Positions 37,334-51,109 of a stretch of 64,000 nt of DNA are shown piece by piece. Position 1 is the first letter of the stretch; each line of letters opens with the position of its first letter. Made by a program: the position numbers and the translations under genes. Below the pieces are notes generated by a model. That model was given only the letters and a program-made list of their open reading frames with translations. It did no database searches and was not told the origin of the DNA. Origin of the DNA: Caprimulgus europaeus (lineage: Eukaryota; Chordata; Aves; Caprimulgiformes; Caprimulgidae); contig OU015524.1 of assembly GCA_907165065.1 (NCBI GenBank), positions 37,825,295 through 37,889,294 on the forward strand, in the 5' to 3' direction.

Positions 37334-37337
37334 ATAA
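37260..37337. repeat. TA/TG compound microsatellite
   Basis: About 78 bases of TA interrupted by short TG and CA runs. The arrangement TATATATGTGTATATATA followed by TACACATATATA makes long self-complementary arms. Confidence 0.95.
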
Positions 37338-37338
37338 A

Positions 37339-40300
37339 AGTGCTTGCTTGCTTCTCCCCTCATTCCTAACTAGACCAGCCCTATTGCTTTCTGCCATCTG
37401 GTCCCGCCCTCTACCCTTGGACAGCCTTTGCAAAGCTGAGAACACCAAAATTTTACATCTGCAGTTCACTATAAAGCCCAGCTGTGCTGGTTGCACTGGG
37501 AGGGAATAGGTGTGGGTTTGGTTTTTTTTTTCCTCTTCCCAATTTAGACTCAAACAGTCTAAACAGGCAACCAGGCACAGCCCAGACCAGGATACATCAT
37601 ATTTTACCGAGATAATGGGCTATAGCTAGTGCCTTATGTTCTGTAATAGGGCCAGGCGCATTCAAATAAAATTCATATCAGTCTCCGGTGCTGCTATTTT
37701 TAATCAGACTTGTTATTCTTACTCCTCCTAAAACAAATTAGTCAAAATACCATTATTTTATCCAGTATCTTGTCAACCTCTTATGTCATAATCAAAATAT
37801 ACCAAACCAATATATTTTAAAATTTCATTTTATTTATTTAGCCTGTAAGAGGCTCATCAAGCCACCCTATATCAAATCCAGTAGGCTGATTAACAAATTA
37901 ATCATCTTCATACAACATCCAGCACAGCACAACACTGTTATCCTGCTTTGTCGTAACAAGCAAAACAGAAATCCACATGATCACATAATGAAACTCCGGT
38001 GAGACACAAAACATTGAGTATATTATTTTATATTATGCTGCAGAGAGCATGTGTGTACAGTTGTCTTCCAACCAACAAAGTGGTGGTGTTGTGTCTGACT
38101 TGTGTTATCCTATAAAATTGCATAATTCTAACAGCAAACTTGAGATTAAAATAAGCAAGCAAGGAACTGGACCATTTCCCAGACAGGTCTCTAAAGGCAA
38201 TCTATCCTTTTTAGCAACTAGTTTGCAACCAAGAGATTATTACTGTGGATTAAAGAATTAGATAATAAAACAAAAAATCCAATCAGAAACACTATTTCCA
38301 ACACTTTACTGTTACAGCGCCCATTGGAATAAAATAAAAACAAAAAAAGCACTAAAATTATTTTCATTTTGTCACAAAGTTAATTAAAGGAATAGAAAAA
38401 CAGAGGTTTAGAGACACATGACAAAGATGGAAGAAACCCAGACTACTAAAAAACTTTCAAGTAACGTGAAGGAAAAAGATATTAGTATTTTTTAGTAGCT
38501 TTAATGGTTTGGCTAAATTTAAACTAGTCAAATCTCCTGACACTGTACATTGCCTTCATGGACACTCTGCAATAATTCAACCATTTAGAAAAGTTGGGGC
38601 AAATTCAGATCTAGTTCAAGCAAGCATAGTTCTCCCGAAGTTAGAACATTCTTGTTTACCTGTACCAAGGATAAATCCAGGCTGTTGGCCACACAAAAGC
38701 CAGAAAAGATGAGTTAGGGATTACATTCTAGACCCTAAGAATTTAGATGCTACTCAACTTTTCTAGGCAACTGGTAGCGCAGTCATAGGGAAAGATTAGT
38801 TCAGCCATGTAATCCAGTACAGAAGACCAAAGGAGACACTGTAGAAATAAAATGCATCAATGAAGATCATATAACACCCATACTACCCCTATTATTCCAT
38901 TCCATACACTGGAGTGGCAAAGCCCAGGATGGCAGTCCAGAAACCCCAACCCTGAGTTCAAACGGGATAAATACTTGAGATTTCTAGGTAGTATGAATAT
39001 TAGTCCGAGACAAGCAAAATTCCAGTGCAGTTTCAAACACTGGTAACAAAATTCAGGCGGTATCTAACCAAATAGTGTTAAGACTAAAGAATTTGTCAGG
39101 TTCCCTCTGATTTTTTGGTTTTTGGTTTTTTGTTGTTTTTTGGTTTTTTGGTTTTGTTTTTTTTTTTGTGCCTTGCCAGCATCCCATGAAAGTTCCAGAG
39201 GCTTTATTTAAAGTTTCCTTCACTGTTTCTTCCTCCCATGTGAGAAACAGTAAAAGAACATTATATTAATCACAAATTAGGGAGGATACATCATCAAACC
39301 CACAAAGTTCAGGGAATTCCAGTTAACCTTTTACTGTACCTCTACATTGTGTGTGTTCTCACACAGTTCATAGTATACAGTGACCACAAACTAATCGATC
39401 CAATAGGTTTCATGGGGTTAATGGTACACTTTGTAAGCTTCCAAGGAGCTTTACCACATATTTATTCTGTTCTAAAAGATGGATGAATAATAATCACCAC
39501 AAACATAAAAATTCTCTTTTGGTCTTTCCATGTATTCTTGATTTATTTTAACTGTTTCCTTTAAGCTTCACCCTAAAAAGGCTGTTGTAATAATGATTAG
39601 TTTAGGTTACTACATACACAATCTGACATATCAGCTATTAAATACTGTAATTTAAAAAGTATAATTTATTTTATCAGAGTTACTTTTGTTTATATTTCCA
39701 CTAAGAACAAAAGTCAGGCTTCTGGTACATTACCACTTCTTCTAGACTCACTGTGGTATGAGCCAGTGTGTAACATTCCTAAATTATCAGGTAGGATGTC
39801 AATAGCTACGTATTTCATTCAGCTTCCAAAAACCTTGGAAAAATTGTACACTGACTGAAATAAACCATTCAAAATTACAAAACATGCTATCACTATTACA
39901 AGCATGTAAGACACATGAGCTTATTAGCTGACAGACTATATTAAGTTCTGTTTAAGGTAGCTTGATAACCACGAAGCATTACAAAAGCAAGATATTTTTC
40001 AGAAAGATTAATCACTTTCCCAAGGTCAATAGACACTGAGTGAAGAGTTTATGCAATACACCTTTAAAATGAACTTTAAAAATAAACACCACCACCCTCC
40101 TACCTTCCAGCTTAAAGCTCTCTTCAAAGTTGACAATTAGAAGCCAAAGTCTTCAAAAATCTGAGCCACACCCATAAGTTAACAACCTTAAATTCTTTTA
40201 AGAATTTTCTCTTCAGCCAGCATCAATTTGTCAAACCTTGTTCCAAGCCACTACAGATTTGTGATCACTCTTGATTCTTTGAAACTAACACACAAAAATG

Positions 40301-43300
40301 TTTATGTTCAGAGAAACATATTAGTTTTGTAGCAGAGAAACACTATTAGTTCAGGAAGATACGAACAAACACATCTGCACAGGTAGACCAATTATTTTTC
40401 TCATATCAAATAATTAAATTCCCAATTGTTTTTGTACCTAACATGTTAGCTACACTATTTTTTCCATAATAAATCTGCAAAATTTGTTTTCTTGCTTCTT
40501 ACCCATTTTTCAAAGCTCTGTAGGTACCCTCAGCATTTTTGTCATATCAGTTTATTCCCAATGGCTTCTGCAGTTACCATTATCTGTATATTTAATTGAT
40601 ATGCTGTTTACTTGACTTTTCAGATCATTAATAAAGATGTTAAGAAAAATGCACTTAACTTATTTCCATAGCACTATTGGACATCTCTCCACCATCCATT
40701 GCTTTTCCATTTATCACTTTGTAAAGATCCTTTTTCTGCACAAATCAAACTGGAGCTGGGTCCCTAGTGAAAACCCAGAGTTTCATTCACAACAAACCAG
40801 TCTGACTACAACATGTCTCATTTGAGCCACAATAATAATTCATCCATAATAAGAATATATGGTAGAGACGAGAATAGACTAGATTAAGAGTTGAACCAAC
40901 TATCTTTGATGAAATTTACTCTGGATTACTTCAGGAACTGGCCAGGGCAGTCAGAGCTACTCAAGATTACTTTCATGAATTCACAGAAGTTGACTAAGCT
41001 CTCCAAAGTTTAAAGTTTTAGAGCTGTGGGTAGGACAGGAGGAGAAACCTCGGTATCATTCATCTGTAAAATACATTGGAACAAATAATAAAACAAGCAT
41101 TTTACTTAGATCATAGCAGCTTACAAAGTTCAGCATGGATTTGCCAAAAGCATTTATGCTTCTTCTACACTATGAAATTCTTCTAGGGTATGAAAACAAT
41201 GAGAACATAAGAGTAAGTAAGTAGCATGTAAGAGGTATTGCAATGCTTTTTCTTGCACATAAAACAAATGGTATGGAAAAACAAGCAGACCAGGATAAAG
41301 ACACGTGAGTAAAATCTAAGCTGAGGTACTACCAGGTTTGGGGCAGTGTATGTCAAGAAACTTGTAGCCTGATCACAAGTGAATCGTAAGACAGCAGGAA
41401 GAAGGTTTAGAAATCTATAAAAATCTTTTATTTGGTGGTTATTTCCTGTGGCCCTGATATATTACAGTATTGCATCCTTCAATTAAAAGGATTGAGACTA
41501 ATGATTTAGAGAGACATCTGACAGCTAGCAAGGAACAGGTGATTTTAGTACCTACGCTATTACATCAACTTCAGTCTGTTGCGTGTCACAAGCAGAGTCA
41601 ACCAATCCTACTGAAAACAATCTGACATATTGCAAATAAAGGAATTCTAGACATAGCTACCAGATACTTTGCTATGAAATTCTGGAACTTTTAATTGATA
41701 GCAAACATTTTCCAAGTTTCAGAAGGCTAAATAACCAGAGTCTCATTTAAATCACAGCCCTTAAAAATTGATCCATCACAGACTGACCTGGCTCCAAAAG
41801 TTCTTTTCCACATAGTAATTAAACTAAGTTGAGAGCTTATGGTGAGCAAGGCACTGGAAAAACACTGCAAATTACTAATCTCTCAATCCCTAAAAGAAGT
41901 TAGCAAATTATCTTAATTGACTGCTGCCCCAAAGCTATGCTACTATTCAAAATGATAGCACAAATGTTATTCCAATAGCCCTGTTTACCAGGAAACACAT
42001 GCCACTCGCATCATCCCAAACAATTTGAGGTAATCACACTTGTGGGCCATGGAGAGAAGGAGTAGAAGACCCAACACCTCAGGGCAAAAGTCTCATTCAC
42101 ATCTACTTCCCATCCCAAGTCACATAACAGCACAAATTAGCCCTTATACATCCCCCTTTTCTCCCCAGTATTACACACAAGTTGCACACAGAAAAAGAGA
42201 CCCGTAGCAAGAGCTGAAGGATAATCATGCCAAGTTTATAAAAAAAAAAATAGTTCACACTACAAGCAGCTAAACTATTCCAGCCTGCAGCCTCTCCATG
42301 GGGAGAAGCACTCAGCTGTACAGCTTCCACAAAGCTAGTACGCCTCTAGCAGTAAAAGCATCCCAGAGCACCTATAGAATGCTTACACTGGAGAGATTAC
42401 AGTGCACACAATTGCACTCACTTCCAGCTCAGTCTGATGGCCAATGGGGAAGGAGAAGAAACCTGTCAACTTCTCTTCCAAGCAGTTTGTAATTAGCCAC
42501 TACCCAAACTCTAGAGAGACTTTATGCTTTCCACTGCCTCCTCTTCAGCGTGCAGAGAGAAGGTTCCTATCTTCCTTGCTGAAACAAGCCTAGCAAATAC
42601 CCTGGATCCCTCTCAGCAACAGTGCAAGAGCAATCATGCCCAAAGGCTTTGTTCAGACACCTCTGTCAGAGAACTGAGCTGTTTACTACTTTTGATACAA
42701 AATGAATTAACTTCAGCACAACACTCTCAGGCAGGACACTTACCAGAAAATTATTAGGTTCAACAGCATGCAAGGTAATGCTACAGCTTTCAACTATTAC
42801 TCAGGGTATGAAGTGGCATACTTTTCTATCTCGCTCTTAAAGAAAGGAACATGAGACCCACTTCAGCTGCTTCCTCCACCCACCTTTTTACCACCTGTGC
42901 TGATTTAAAATGATCAAGACAAGGAGAAAGAGCACTATACCAGCCTCAAATAACACAGCATGATCTGGATGACCACAAAGGAGAGTTGGCAATGATAAGT
43001 CTTTGCCCTCAGGTCTCCATTTCTCATGGCCACAACAACTCACCCACAAGTTTAATCTTGCACGTGCAGAAGGTACGTCTAACAGGTACCACTCCAGTCA
43101 AGTAGAAAGACTAAAACTTATTAGCCTCCTTCCTCTGCACATAAAGATAAAATAGTAGGACTTCCTGAAATTGTAGGTGGATGTATTTGCGATAGTTATC
43201 CTCCTAAAATGCAGGAACAGAAATAAAAAGAACTAGGATAGTTCCCATGGGGCAGCCTCTTATCCATCACGTCAGGTCAAACTAGGTTTTGCAATAACGT

Positions 43301-43559
43301 GGTCAGCCCTGCCATAGCGTAAGGGTACAAGATAAGTTCAGAGGATTTTGTCAATACATAAGATAGCTTTTAAGCAGTACATGAGACACTCAGCAACATG
43401 AAAATACAGTTAAAATACTCTTCCCTTGCTTAAGGGAGCTCTACCACTAGAAATCAGCTCAAACAAGAAAGGAACTGCAGGGTTTGAGTTGGCTTTATCT
43501 GACAGAACATCAGAAAAATGTGGAAGAGAATCAAGAGTGAGGTGTCAGGGTCTGGTATA
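37339..43559. other. Unique AT-rich DNA
   Basis: No mobile element or exon is recognised. A T-rich tract with GG interruptions occurs at about 39108-39168. The rest is plain sequence. Confidence 0.5.
39108..39168. repeat. T-rich tract with regular GG interruptions
   Basis: About 60 bases composed of T with GG or G every five to nine bases on the plus strand. Low-complexity DNA with no attached retroposon body. Confidence 0.8.
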
Positions 43560-43830
43560 ACATACCTTTGACTGGCATGGATTTTTTGGAGAAGAGACAA
43601 TTGTATATTCAACTTATCTGTACTTCAGAAAAGCATTTGATGTAGTGCCACGTGAGATCAGCTGAAACATAGAAGAGAGGAATTAGTGTGGTGGAGCAGT
43701 AACTGACTGAAAAGCAGAAGTAAAGGGCTGGAAGGAGATTAGCAATGGACTTTTCTCAGGCTTAATCTTAGGACTGATATTGCTCATTATATTCACTAGC
43801 AATCTTACAGAAGCAGTCTTGCCACGACCC
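43560..43830 (+). mobile_element. Ancient CR1/L3-like LINE fragment
   Basis: A decayed reverse transcriptase palm. One plus-strand frame reads YLYFRKAFDVVPREIS from 43615 and, 42 codons after that start in the same frame, SNGLFSGLILGLILLIIFTS and NLTE (43741-43812). This matches the CR1-clade order YLDFSKAFD...[20 protein letters not shown], with the catalytic aspartate region changed and stops between. Divergence is far greater than in the other CR1 copies, so it predates them. The edges are uncertain. Confidence 0.72.
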
Positions 43831-44762
43831 ACTTGCTTTTATTTCTCAAACAAATGCCTTGATAAACAAATGGTCTCTTCTGTGTGCCACAAAACTCAGC
43901 AAAATTTCCCTTCAGAAAAGCTAAAAAGAGAGCAATACTAAAAATTACATGTTTTATCACTGTCTAAAAATCTATCACTTGTTCTTGTTATTTTTTAAAG
44001 CAAACTCTTCATAGAGCAATTAGAAATAACATGGCTAAACTGTTTATATAGCACAGGGGCAAATCACAACGAACTCGGAACTACATAAAGCCTTGAAGAC
44101 TAAAGCTAACTGAACATTAAAGTTAAATTAAAACTAAAAGCATTTAGAATTAAAACTGAAAAGCTGTTTAGATATTAACAGTTCAACACATTTTTACAAG
44201 TTAAAAAAGCATTTGTAAATTAAGTACAAGTCCCAGTGTAACTGAAAAACTTTTCTGCTTGAAAGGCTTGAAAACAGACGTTTATGACAAAAATCTCAAC
44301 AGAACTTTAAGGTAATTGAACAACCCTAGTCACCACATTTGTATGATAAATTTTTACACTATCATTTGTCATTTCACAGGAAACAGCTTTTAAATATATA
44401 TTTTTTGGTTTCATACTTAGAGGCAAACAAGAAAACAGATAAAGATACAGATAGAGTTGTATCAGATATCAAGGCTACCAAAACAACTGTTAAAAGCTAT
44501 GAAAAGATCAAAACTGGAGTAGCTTGAACTGCTTTGCAGCACATAAGCTCTGCAGAGAAAAAAATTGTCGACTAAATTCAGTTGATTTATTTCTCTTCGT
44601 ATACATTAAGTGAACAAAGGAGAAGTGAAATGTTAATCCCTCAGGATATTCTTATTTTTCCAAACTCTACATGTCAAACTCACAGGTAAGCCTGAATCAT
44701 TAATTCATGCCCAGAAAAATTATTTCAAAGAAATGTTATACCATTTATACAAGTAAAATCAA

Positions 44763-44768
44763 TTTATT
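44763..44768 (-). terminator. AATAAA polyadenylation-type hexamer
   Basis: Canonical hexamer on the minus strand, about 245 bases after the stop of the exon-like frame at 45013-45341. Such hexamers are frequent in AT-rich DNA. Confidence 0.15.
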
Positions 44769-45012
44769 ATGAAAGACACTAAGACAAGGAATAATAGATA
44801 AGGAAGAAGTTGTTAAAGTCAAAGCTTTGCCTGCTGTCCAGATACTGTTTTAAAGAATAAGTTTCAACTCAGTTTTACTGACAAATCATGTGTTAAAGAC
44901 AATTATCTCTTTTTCATCCTGTGTATTTACTTATAACTTTTAAGCTGACTTGACCTTTTCCTTTTCCCACAGAATAAATGAAACACATTTTTCCTATCAC
45001 TTAGCAAAATAG

Positions 45013-45341
45013 TTAAGTAATCAGAAACTCAGCAGTATGTTTTTTCTGGCAAATGCAGCTGTTGACACAAGGAGCTAAGTTATCGTAAGTGCAGGGACAG
45101 ACCATTATGGGACAAGTTCTCACATCTCTTCTCAGACCCAGGACTCTGTAAGGAGGATTTCTCTTGGTATATCTCTTGGCTGGCATACTTAGCTTAAGAC
45201 TACTAAGGAGTTCCACTATAATTATTCCATGCCCTGGTATGATGACATTATAGGTTTGATGCAGGTCCTGATCAGGCAAGGACATGCAGTTACTTTTTTT
45301 TGGTGAGCAAGATGTCATATATGCTTCCTTTACTCCAGGAG
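45013..45341 (-). other. Terminal-exon-like open frame
   Basis: On the minus strand, ACTGAATCTGTATTTTCAG is a good acceptor with a branch-like ACTGA, followed by 109 codons to TAA at 45013-45015. The second half is basic and cysteine-rich (TCPIMVCPC, APCVNSCICQKK). An eight-A run near the start is a frameshift-prone spot. No family is recognised. It could be a decayed terminal exon or chance. Confidence 0.2.
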
Positions 45342-47739
45342 CTGAAAATACAGATTCAGTAAAGTTCAAGTGATACACACAGACAATATCTAATCCATAA
45401 GTCCTGGTACATATTACAGACTTACTCCATTAAAATTTTTGAATAGTTGAATTGGCAGAGCAAGTTAATAACATAAGTGTTTTTCATTATGTAGCTCTGC
45501 AGTTTTGATCCTCAGTAGGTACCCTTAATCCAGACTTAATGTATCTGGAAAAGACAGTCTTGGGCCCATAACCCACAGAATTTACAATGATCTTAGGCAA
45601 GCTAGATTTTAGACAAAAAAACCCTGCAACAGCACTTTTCTCCATCAAACATACTTTTTCTTTTCTACCCCAGCTAGGCTTTGAGGAAGCCAGAATGGAA
45701 TTTTCAATCAGTGCAAGAAACCTCACAATTCTTCCCCAAAACCTAGATCTCCTACCCACTCCCCCATTCAGTACCCTCAACTGCCCAGTTGTATAATATT
45801 AGCTTGCTAGGAAATGTTCTATAAAAGGCTTAGTTTCACTTACTTCACAACAGGACAAACCTAGATCTTAAACCTTTCTGATTTTTGTTGAACTACTGTT
45901 TCCAGAGCATCCTGCAGGTTTGAGTCCTGTCATACTTCACATGTGATAACCAGCAAATACCACGTCCAGCACTTTTGAGATCAGAGTAGAATTGAACTAT
46001 TATGAGAACAAAATAGATGGAAATGTTCCACAGCTGATCAGTGAAGAACTCCCATTACCCCAGGAAGTCTCCTGTGCCAGGCAGGGAGAGCCATTTTTGT
46101 CATTCTGCCCCACAGTTAGTCTGCAGGAGAAAAGACTAAGGCAGAATAAAAGCAAGAACCCTTGTGCACCTGTATGCTAGTGATGTACCGTCACGAGGTG
46201 CCCTGGCAACATGGACTCACTGAGCTATAGCCAATTCCTCTGACTTCCTCCAATCTCCTCTACTTCAGACTGCAGCACAGACCAGCAGGATAGTGCTGGG
46301 TTGTTTATCCAACTTGAGCTACACCAGAAGATTTTCCACTGGAAACACACCAATTTATTTTTAATTTTTAAATTCAGAAATTTCCAATGCAAAGGAGCTC
46401 TTAAGGTTTAGTGGTATTCCAGATTACACATCTCAAATATCCTTACATACAATTACCTACTCATCTGTTAGTTAAAAATAAATCAGCTATATATTCCACT
46501 TAGAGTAGTTTAGTAGCTGTGTAATTTACATAATTTTAAATTATACAACCAATAAAGTATTAATTATTGTTCTTTTCTATTATATTTGAATTTGCAATAA
46601 AAAGGTCTGAGGTTTTAATTAGTATAAAATCAGGTCATTCAATTGTTATTTCTTATCATGTTATAATTACAACAACAAAATCAAACTACAGAGTATTTTC
46701 AATAGGTGGTTAGGATATTAAAGTAGATCTTTAAGAGCTATGCTCATTTAATTGCAAATGAACAGATTTTTTTATTATTACAGATATCTTTAGAATCCAT
46801 GTACTGTCTGAAGGCAGAAATATATTTTATGGTTTAAAAGAAGTGTGAAACTTTTGGCTATGGTATCTAAAGAAGTATGTTTTTAAAAGAAATTGATTTG
46901 GTCCAGGTCCAGGAAAATATTTGCTGTCTGAAAGCCTGATTTTGCTTTGCTCAACTCCTGGATGTGTAGACCCAGTGCAGAATCCAGGACTGGTACAAGC
47001 AGCTAGTCTTTGTATAATCTGTATCATTGGCGTCTCTTCTTTAAGCTCTTACTTCCAGGGTTATGCACATCTTTGCAAAGGATTTTCATAATGACAATTT
47101 TGGTAACAATACTCCTTCTCACCCCTAATTTCCATCTAAGTTTATGTATTAAAAAAAAAAAAAGTCAGCAAGTGTTCTGCACTAGTTCATGCCTCAATAG
47201 ACCCATGAGAGAAGCCTAGGAGAAAGCTCAGTCTCTCAGCCAGCCTCCTCTCACAGTACACCTTACATGAGCAGAGAACACCAATGAATGATGCATAGGG
47301 CAGGACATCCAGATAGAAGAGCTCCCATGATGTGGGCAAACACCGTTCTCTACATTGAACAGCGAGCTTTCTTTAGACTATCATTGCTGGACTTACACAA
47401 GTTTAAGACCATGCCATTTACACTCTAAACTCTGGCTTTACCCAGATTTCCAGCCAGCTGATTACCTAGCTTACATATGTTACTTCTAATTTCTGTCTTT
47501 TCACTACTTCGAAATTCTACTATATCTACACATCAAAAACACACAGAATCATTGTGCCTCTCTCTCTCTGTAGATAATACTGTTATATTTGGTTGGTAAG
47601 CCTTGCAAAGGTGTTAGCCTGGACAGCAACAGACATAGCTGATTTTCCTAAAAGTCCTGAAGCCAATCACACCCCAAACGTGCTTAAAAGCTCAGAAGGA
47701 AGGCAGCAAGGTTATTCACATAGCAACAATCTAACAGTT

Positions 47740-47880
47740 CAGTCAGTTTTATTTATTTAAATTTAAGTAAGAAGGGTCTATTAGTGCCACACTAATGTGG
47801 CTATTTTTATTAATTTTTAAGCCACTTCTCAGCAGTAGCAATTAATGCTATTGCATATGCAGTCAGCTGTGAAGTACATT
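47740..47880. promoter_or_regulatory. Candidate enhancer-like conserved block
   Basis: A compact cluster: a GCCACA-CTAA-TGTGGC hairpin (47786-47801), a MEF2-like CTATTTTTAT (47801-47810), TTAATTTTTAA, an ATTAATG core, an octamer-like ATTGCATATGCA (47850-47861) and an E-box CAGCTG (47864-47869). The motif density stands out from neighbouring sequence, but conservation cannot be checked here. Confidence 0.3.
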
Positions 47881-48225
47881 AAGAAATGTTTTCTAAAAAA
47901 CAGTCCAACTAATTTGCCTAGAAAAATCTTGAAGGAGCCCTGCCAAAACACCCAGACATAAAGCAATCTTGTTCAGACAGGTTTTAAACATTTGTCCCCT
48001 CACTCTGAAGTGTTTCAGCCATGTTATTACCTTTAGATTGTGCAGATGAACACAGATTGCAGTGCTGTTTACAGTTCCATAACCATAATGATGTAATTCT
48101 AATTTAGAAAAAGATATTCATCTGTAAAGTTAATTGCTTTTCTTGTTAGCAGGCCTTATCTTAGTCCAATAGCTGATTATAAAATAGTAGTATAAGCTGA
48201 AGTTAAGCCCCATTGTCAACTTTAC

Positions 48226-48276
48226 CTTGTCAAAATGTACAGCCAAGACTGATGAGTTTATTTTCCAAATTCCCAT
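48226..48276 (-). other. Exon-like interval, 51 bp
   Basis: On the minus strand TTCCCTTCTGTGCTGCAG is a strong acceptor, and AAG|GTAAAG follows after 51 bases (17 codons open in phase 0). Same strand as the MEI4-like exons, but the peptide shows no resemblance I trust. Confidence 0.15.
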
Positions 48277-51109
48277 CTGCAGCACAGAAGGGAACGCAAA
48301 GTGTGTATTCCCCATGCATCTAAGCATCCCATTGACCATGAACACTTCCTAAGGAGAACTTTACTCTCAAGTAGTAAAAGACCAAAACTACAAATATAAT
48401 GAACCATGGTAAGAGTTTAAGAGAAAGGCACCACTGGTATCCCTAGTCTGGTCCTAAGCAATAGCAGAGGATTTATTAGGTAAATATCCTAGCTATTCCA
48501 AGTGGTCTGCTGCCATCAATAAGGCTACTCAGCAGTTTTAATGAGCTTAAAGATAGCTTTAAGAGTTTAAGATACAAAATCAGTTCGTATTCAAACTGTT
48601 CAAAGGAGCAATAGTCTGATTTGTCAGTTTGTATTTCACAAGCTTTTTTATGTCATATATAAAGCAGACACACACACAGCAGAGAGAAAATGCATGCAGG
48701 TGACAGCTGACATCTGGTAAGCTGATGTTCTCTACTGCGATGTAGGAAATTAAGAACTCAGCCCCATCTTTGGAGAATATGCCTCACAAGAAATTTAACA
48801 TGTGACTTTTCTGAGCAATTCTGTTGTGCGCCTGAGGCTTAGGGAGATAAACTGCAAATTATGAGGGCCTCAATATTATCTTAATAGGGGCCAAACAAGT
48901 ACAGATTTAATGGTATTGTGTCAGTCTGATATCCACATAATTAGCCTCCTAAAAGTAGAAGCTCTGTACTGTACTTCATCTTTTCCTCTTCAAGAGGTAC
49001 AAAGAAAGTTTAATCATCCTAAAGGCTGAAGAGGCTGAGTAAAGATTCTCAAGCACTGAAGAGCCCCCTGTGGAGAAACACCACAGAGTTGACTAACTCC
49101 TTCAGAGCACAGGAGCATCTCTTCAATAATACAGCACAATTAATACTCGCCGTTCTTAACTCTCAATAATCTGAGAAGGAAAACTAACACATTTTTACCT
49201 TTGTGGCTTCTTTTTTTTCATGTCTCTTAAAGCATTTGCACTCCTTACTGTAAAATAATGTCAGTACCTCATCCAAACTGCACAGCAACAGTTTCTAAGA
49301 GAGAGAGAAAATAAATTCTCCTTGAAGTTATTGAAGAGCCAAGGCTAAAAAAGTCCACAGAAGGAAGCAGGGGAATCTCCAAGGCATATATCCATCGGTC
49401 ACCAGGCACTTTCTTTATAAAAAAAAAATTATTCTGGTAATTACTGATACTCTTGTTTCTCTACAAGTTGCAGAGATACCACCCTAACTACCAAAGCAGA
49501 CATTTTCATTAGACATCTGTGACAACTCCAAAGAGAATTTGCCACATAATGTACAGAACACATTTTCTTGAGAAAGAGGGAAGATGGCAGCAATCAAAGG
49601 CACATGCAATCCTTGTTCAAAAGCTGCCTAGTTTTAGGGATGGATAGTACCACTGAGAACATCTTCAACCTCCCAGCTATTTGGGCAGAGAAGTGCAGAA
49701 GCATGAATCACCACCTTCATGAACTTTAAAGGGTCCTTTTGAGAGGAACACAGAAAATTTTATCTTCATTTTTTTCACAGCTACACTTATAGCTAATGCA
49801 ATTCTTTTCAAAAAGGTCTCTTCTCTGATTTGCACTGATATATTCAAGGGCACTCTGGGAATTCAACTTCAGCCCATGGTCAGTAGGCACAGAAAACACT
49901 CTACCCACAAAGCTACAGTGAGAAAGCAAGCTTTGTGACAGATAGCAGCAACCTGGGTCTCATTAAAACAAATGAGAACTTTTGTTTAATTAGTTTGATA
50001 CACTGACTATTTAGGTGGTATGTGAGACTATGCAGATCTGTAGTAATCACCTTCTCTCTCTCCCCCTCAACTTGTCACTCTAGCTTAATAGTTCAGCAAA
50101 GCCAACGCATCACTCTCCTAATCAGAGTTTCTAAGTAAACAAAGTCTATTGGGTTTCACACAGCACTTCTTACACTGACTTGTGACTTGTATTCCTGGCC
50201 ATTCCCAGTTAAAATCTCACTTGCCTTTCTCAAACCCAGTTTTAGTCTATATCCTGGCTGTCCATCTGTAATAGCCATAAGAGGTTCAGCTCAGTGCTAG
50301 AATTATCAGTAGGTAAGAAAGAACTTAAAGGAGAAATGCAAAACTAAGAAAACAAGAACATTTGATAAAGAAAAAAAAATCAGTAAAAGGTCAGGACCCC
50401 AAAAAACACACCATGTGCTCTCCAGAAACAGGAGCTGTTTCTTCACACTGTAGTTATGCTGTTCAGAGCAAGCATATCCTTCTGCTGTCTATTCATTTGT
50501 GTATGAGCATACATTTTTAGTCTAAAGGCAAAACTCTAATACACAGCAAAAATGTATTTCCTTTCTGTGAAAACCAGAAATACTCAGTCTCTCACATTTT
50601 ACCTCCCTTGTGATTATCTGAGCTTTTGGATTATATTTCTTCAAACTTTCACATACTTTTTACCAAGCAGAGTATCATATTGTTAATTATGTCTTTATTA
50701 GCTGACTTTGCCCTTCTCCTGCTTAGTGATGCATACAATTCACTTCAATTTGATATTATCTCTTAATGTCATTAGTGTGTGCTTACACCCACTCTGAGGT
50801 AATTAGTGAAGATAACATTAAGACATAACTAGGAACACACACAAAACACACACAGAAATGACTGAGGGAGAAAAAAGTCCAAGTCTGCTCCAGGGCCAGG
50901 TTTCATCACAATAGTAATAATTATAACTATTACATCATCTCTTCTTATCCTAATAGGGAAGTTATAAAAGAAAAGAACTAACTTTATGCATCTTATAAAA
51001 GCCTAGATGTGGAGAAATCAATCCTTACCTTTATTCCCAATCTCTGAGGAAGTTTTTGGTCTGAGTGTTCAGATCTCCATCAGCTATCCACCCAAATTTA
51101 AATTAAGTA

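Larger units (their letters stand above)
43831..51109. other. Unique AT-rich DNA
   Basis: No mobile element is recognised. Contains low-confidence exon-like intervals at 45013-45341 and 48226-48276 and a conserved-looking block near 47.8 kb. Confidence 0.5.

Noticed and set aside
39108..39168. Possible telomere-like repeat
   Set aside because: The GG spacing is irregular and there is no TTAGGG unit; plain T/G low-complexity DNA.
45487..45780. Minus-strand frame containing SRFW and a later EK pair, reminiscent of the middle of MEI4
   Set aside because: Only a four-residue match found while looking for it. The flanks do not agree and no usable donor follows. Treated as coincidence.
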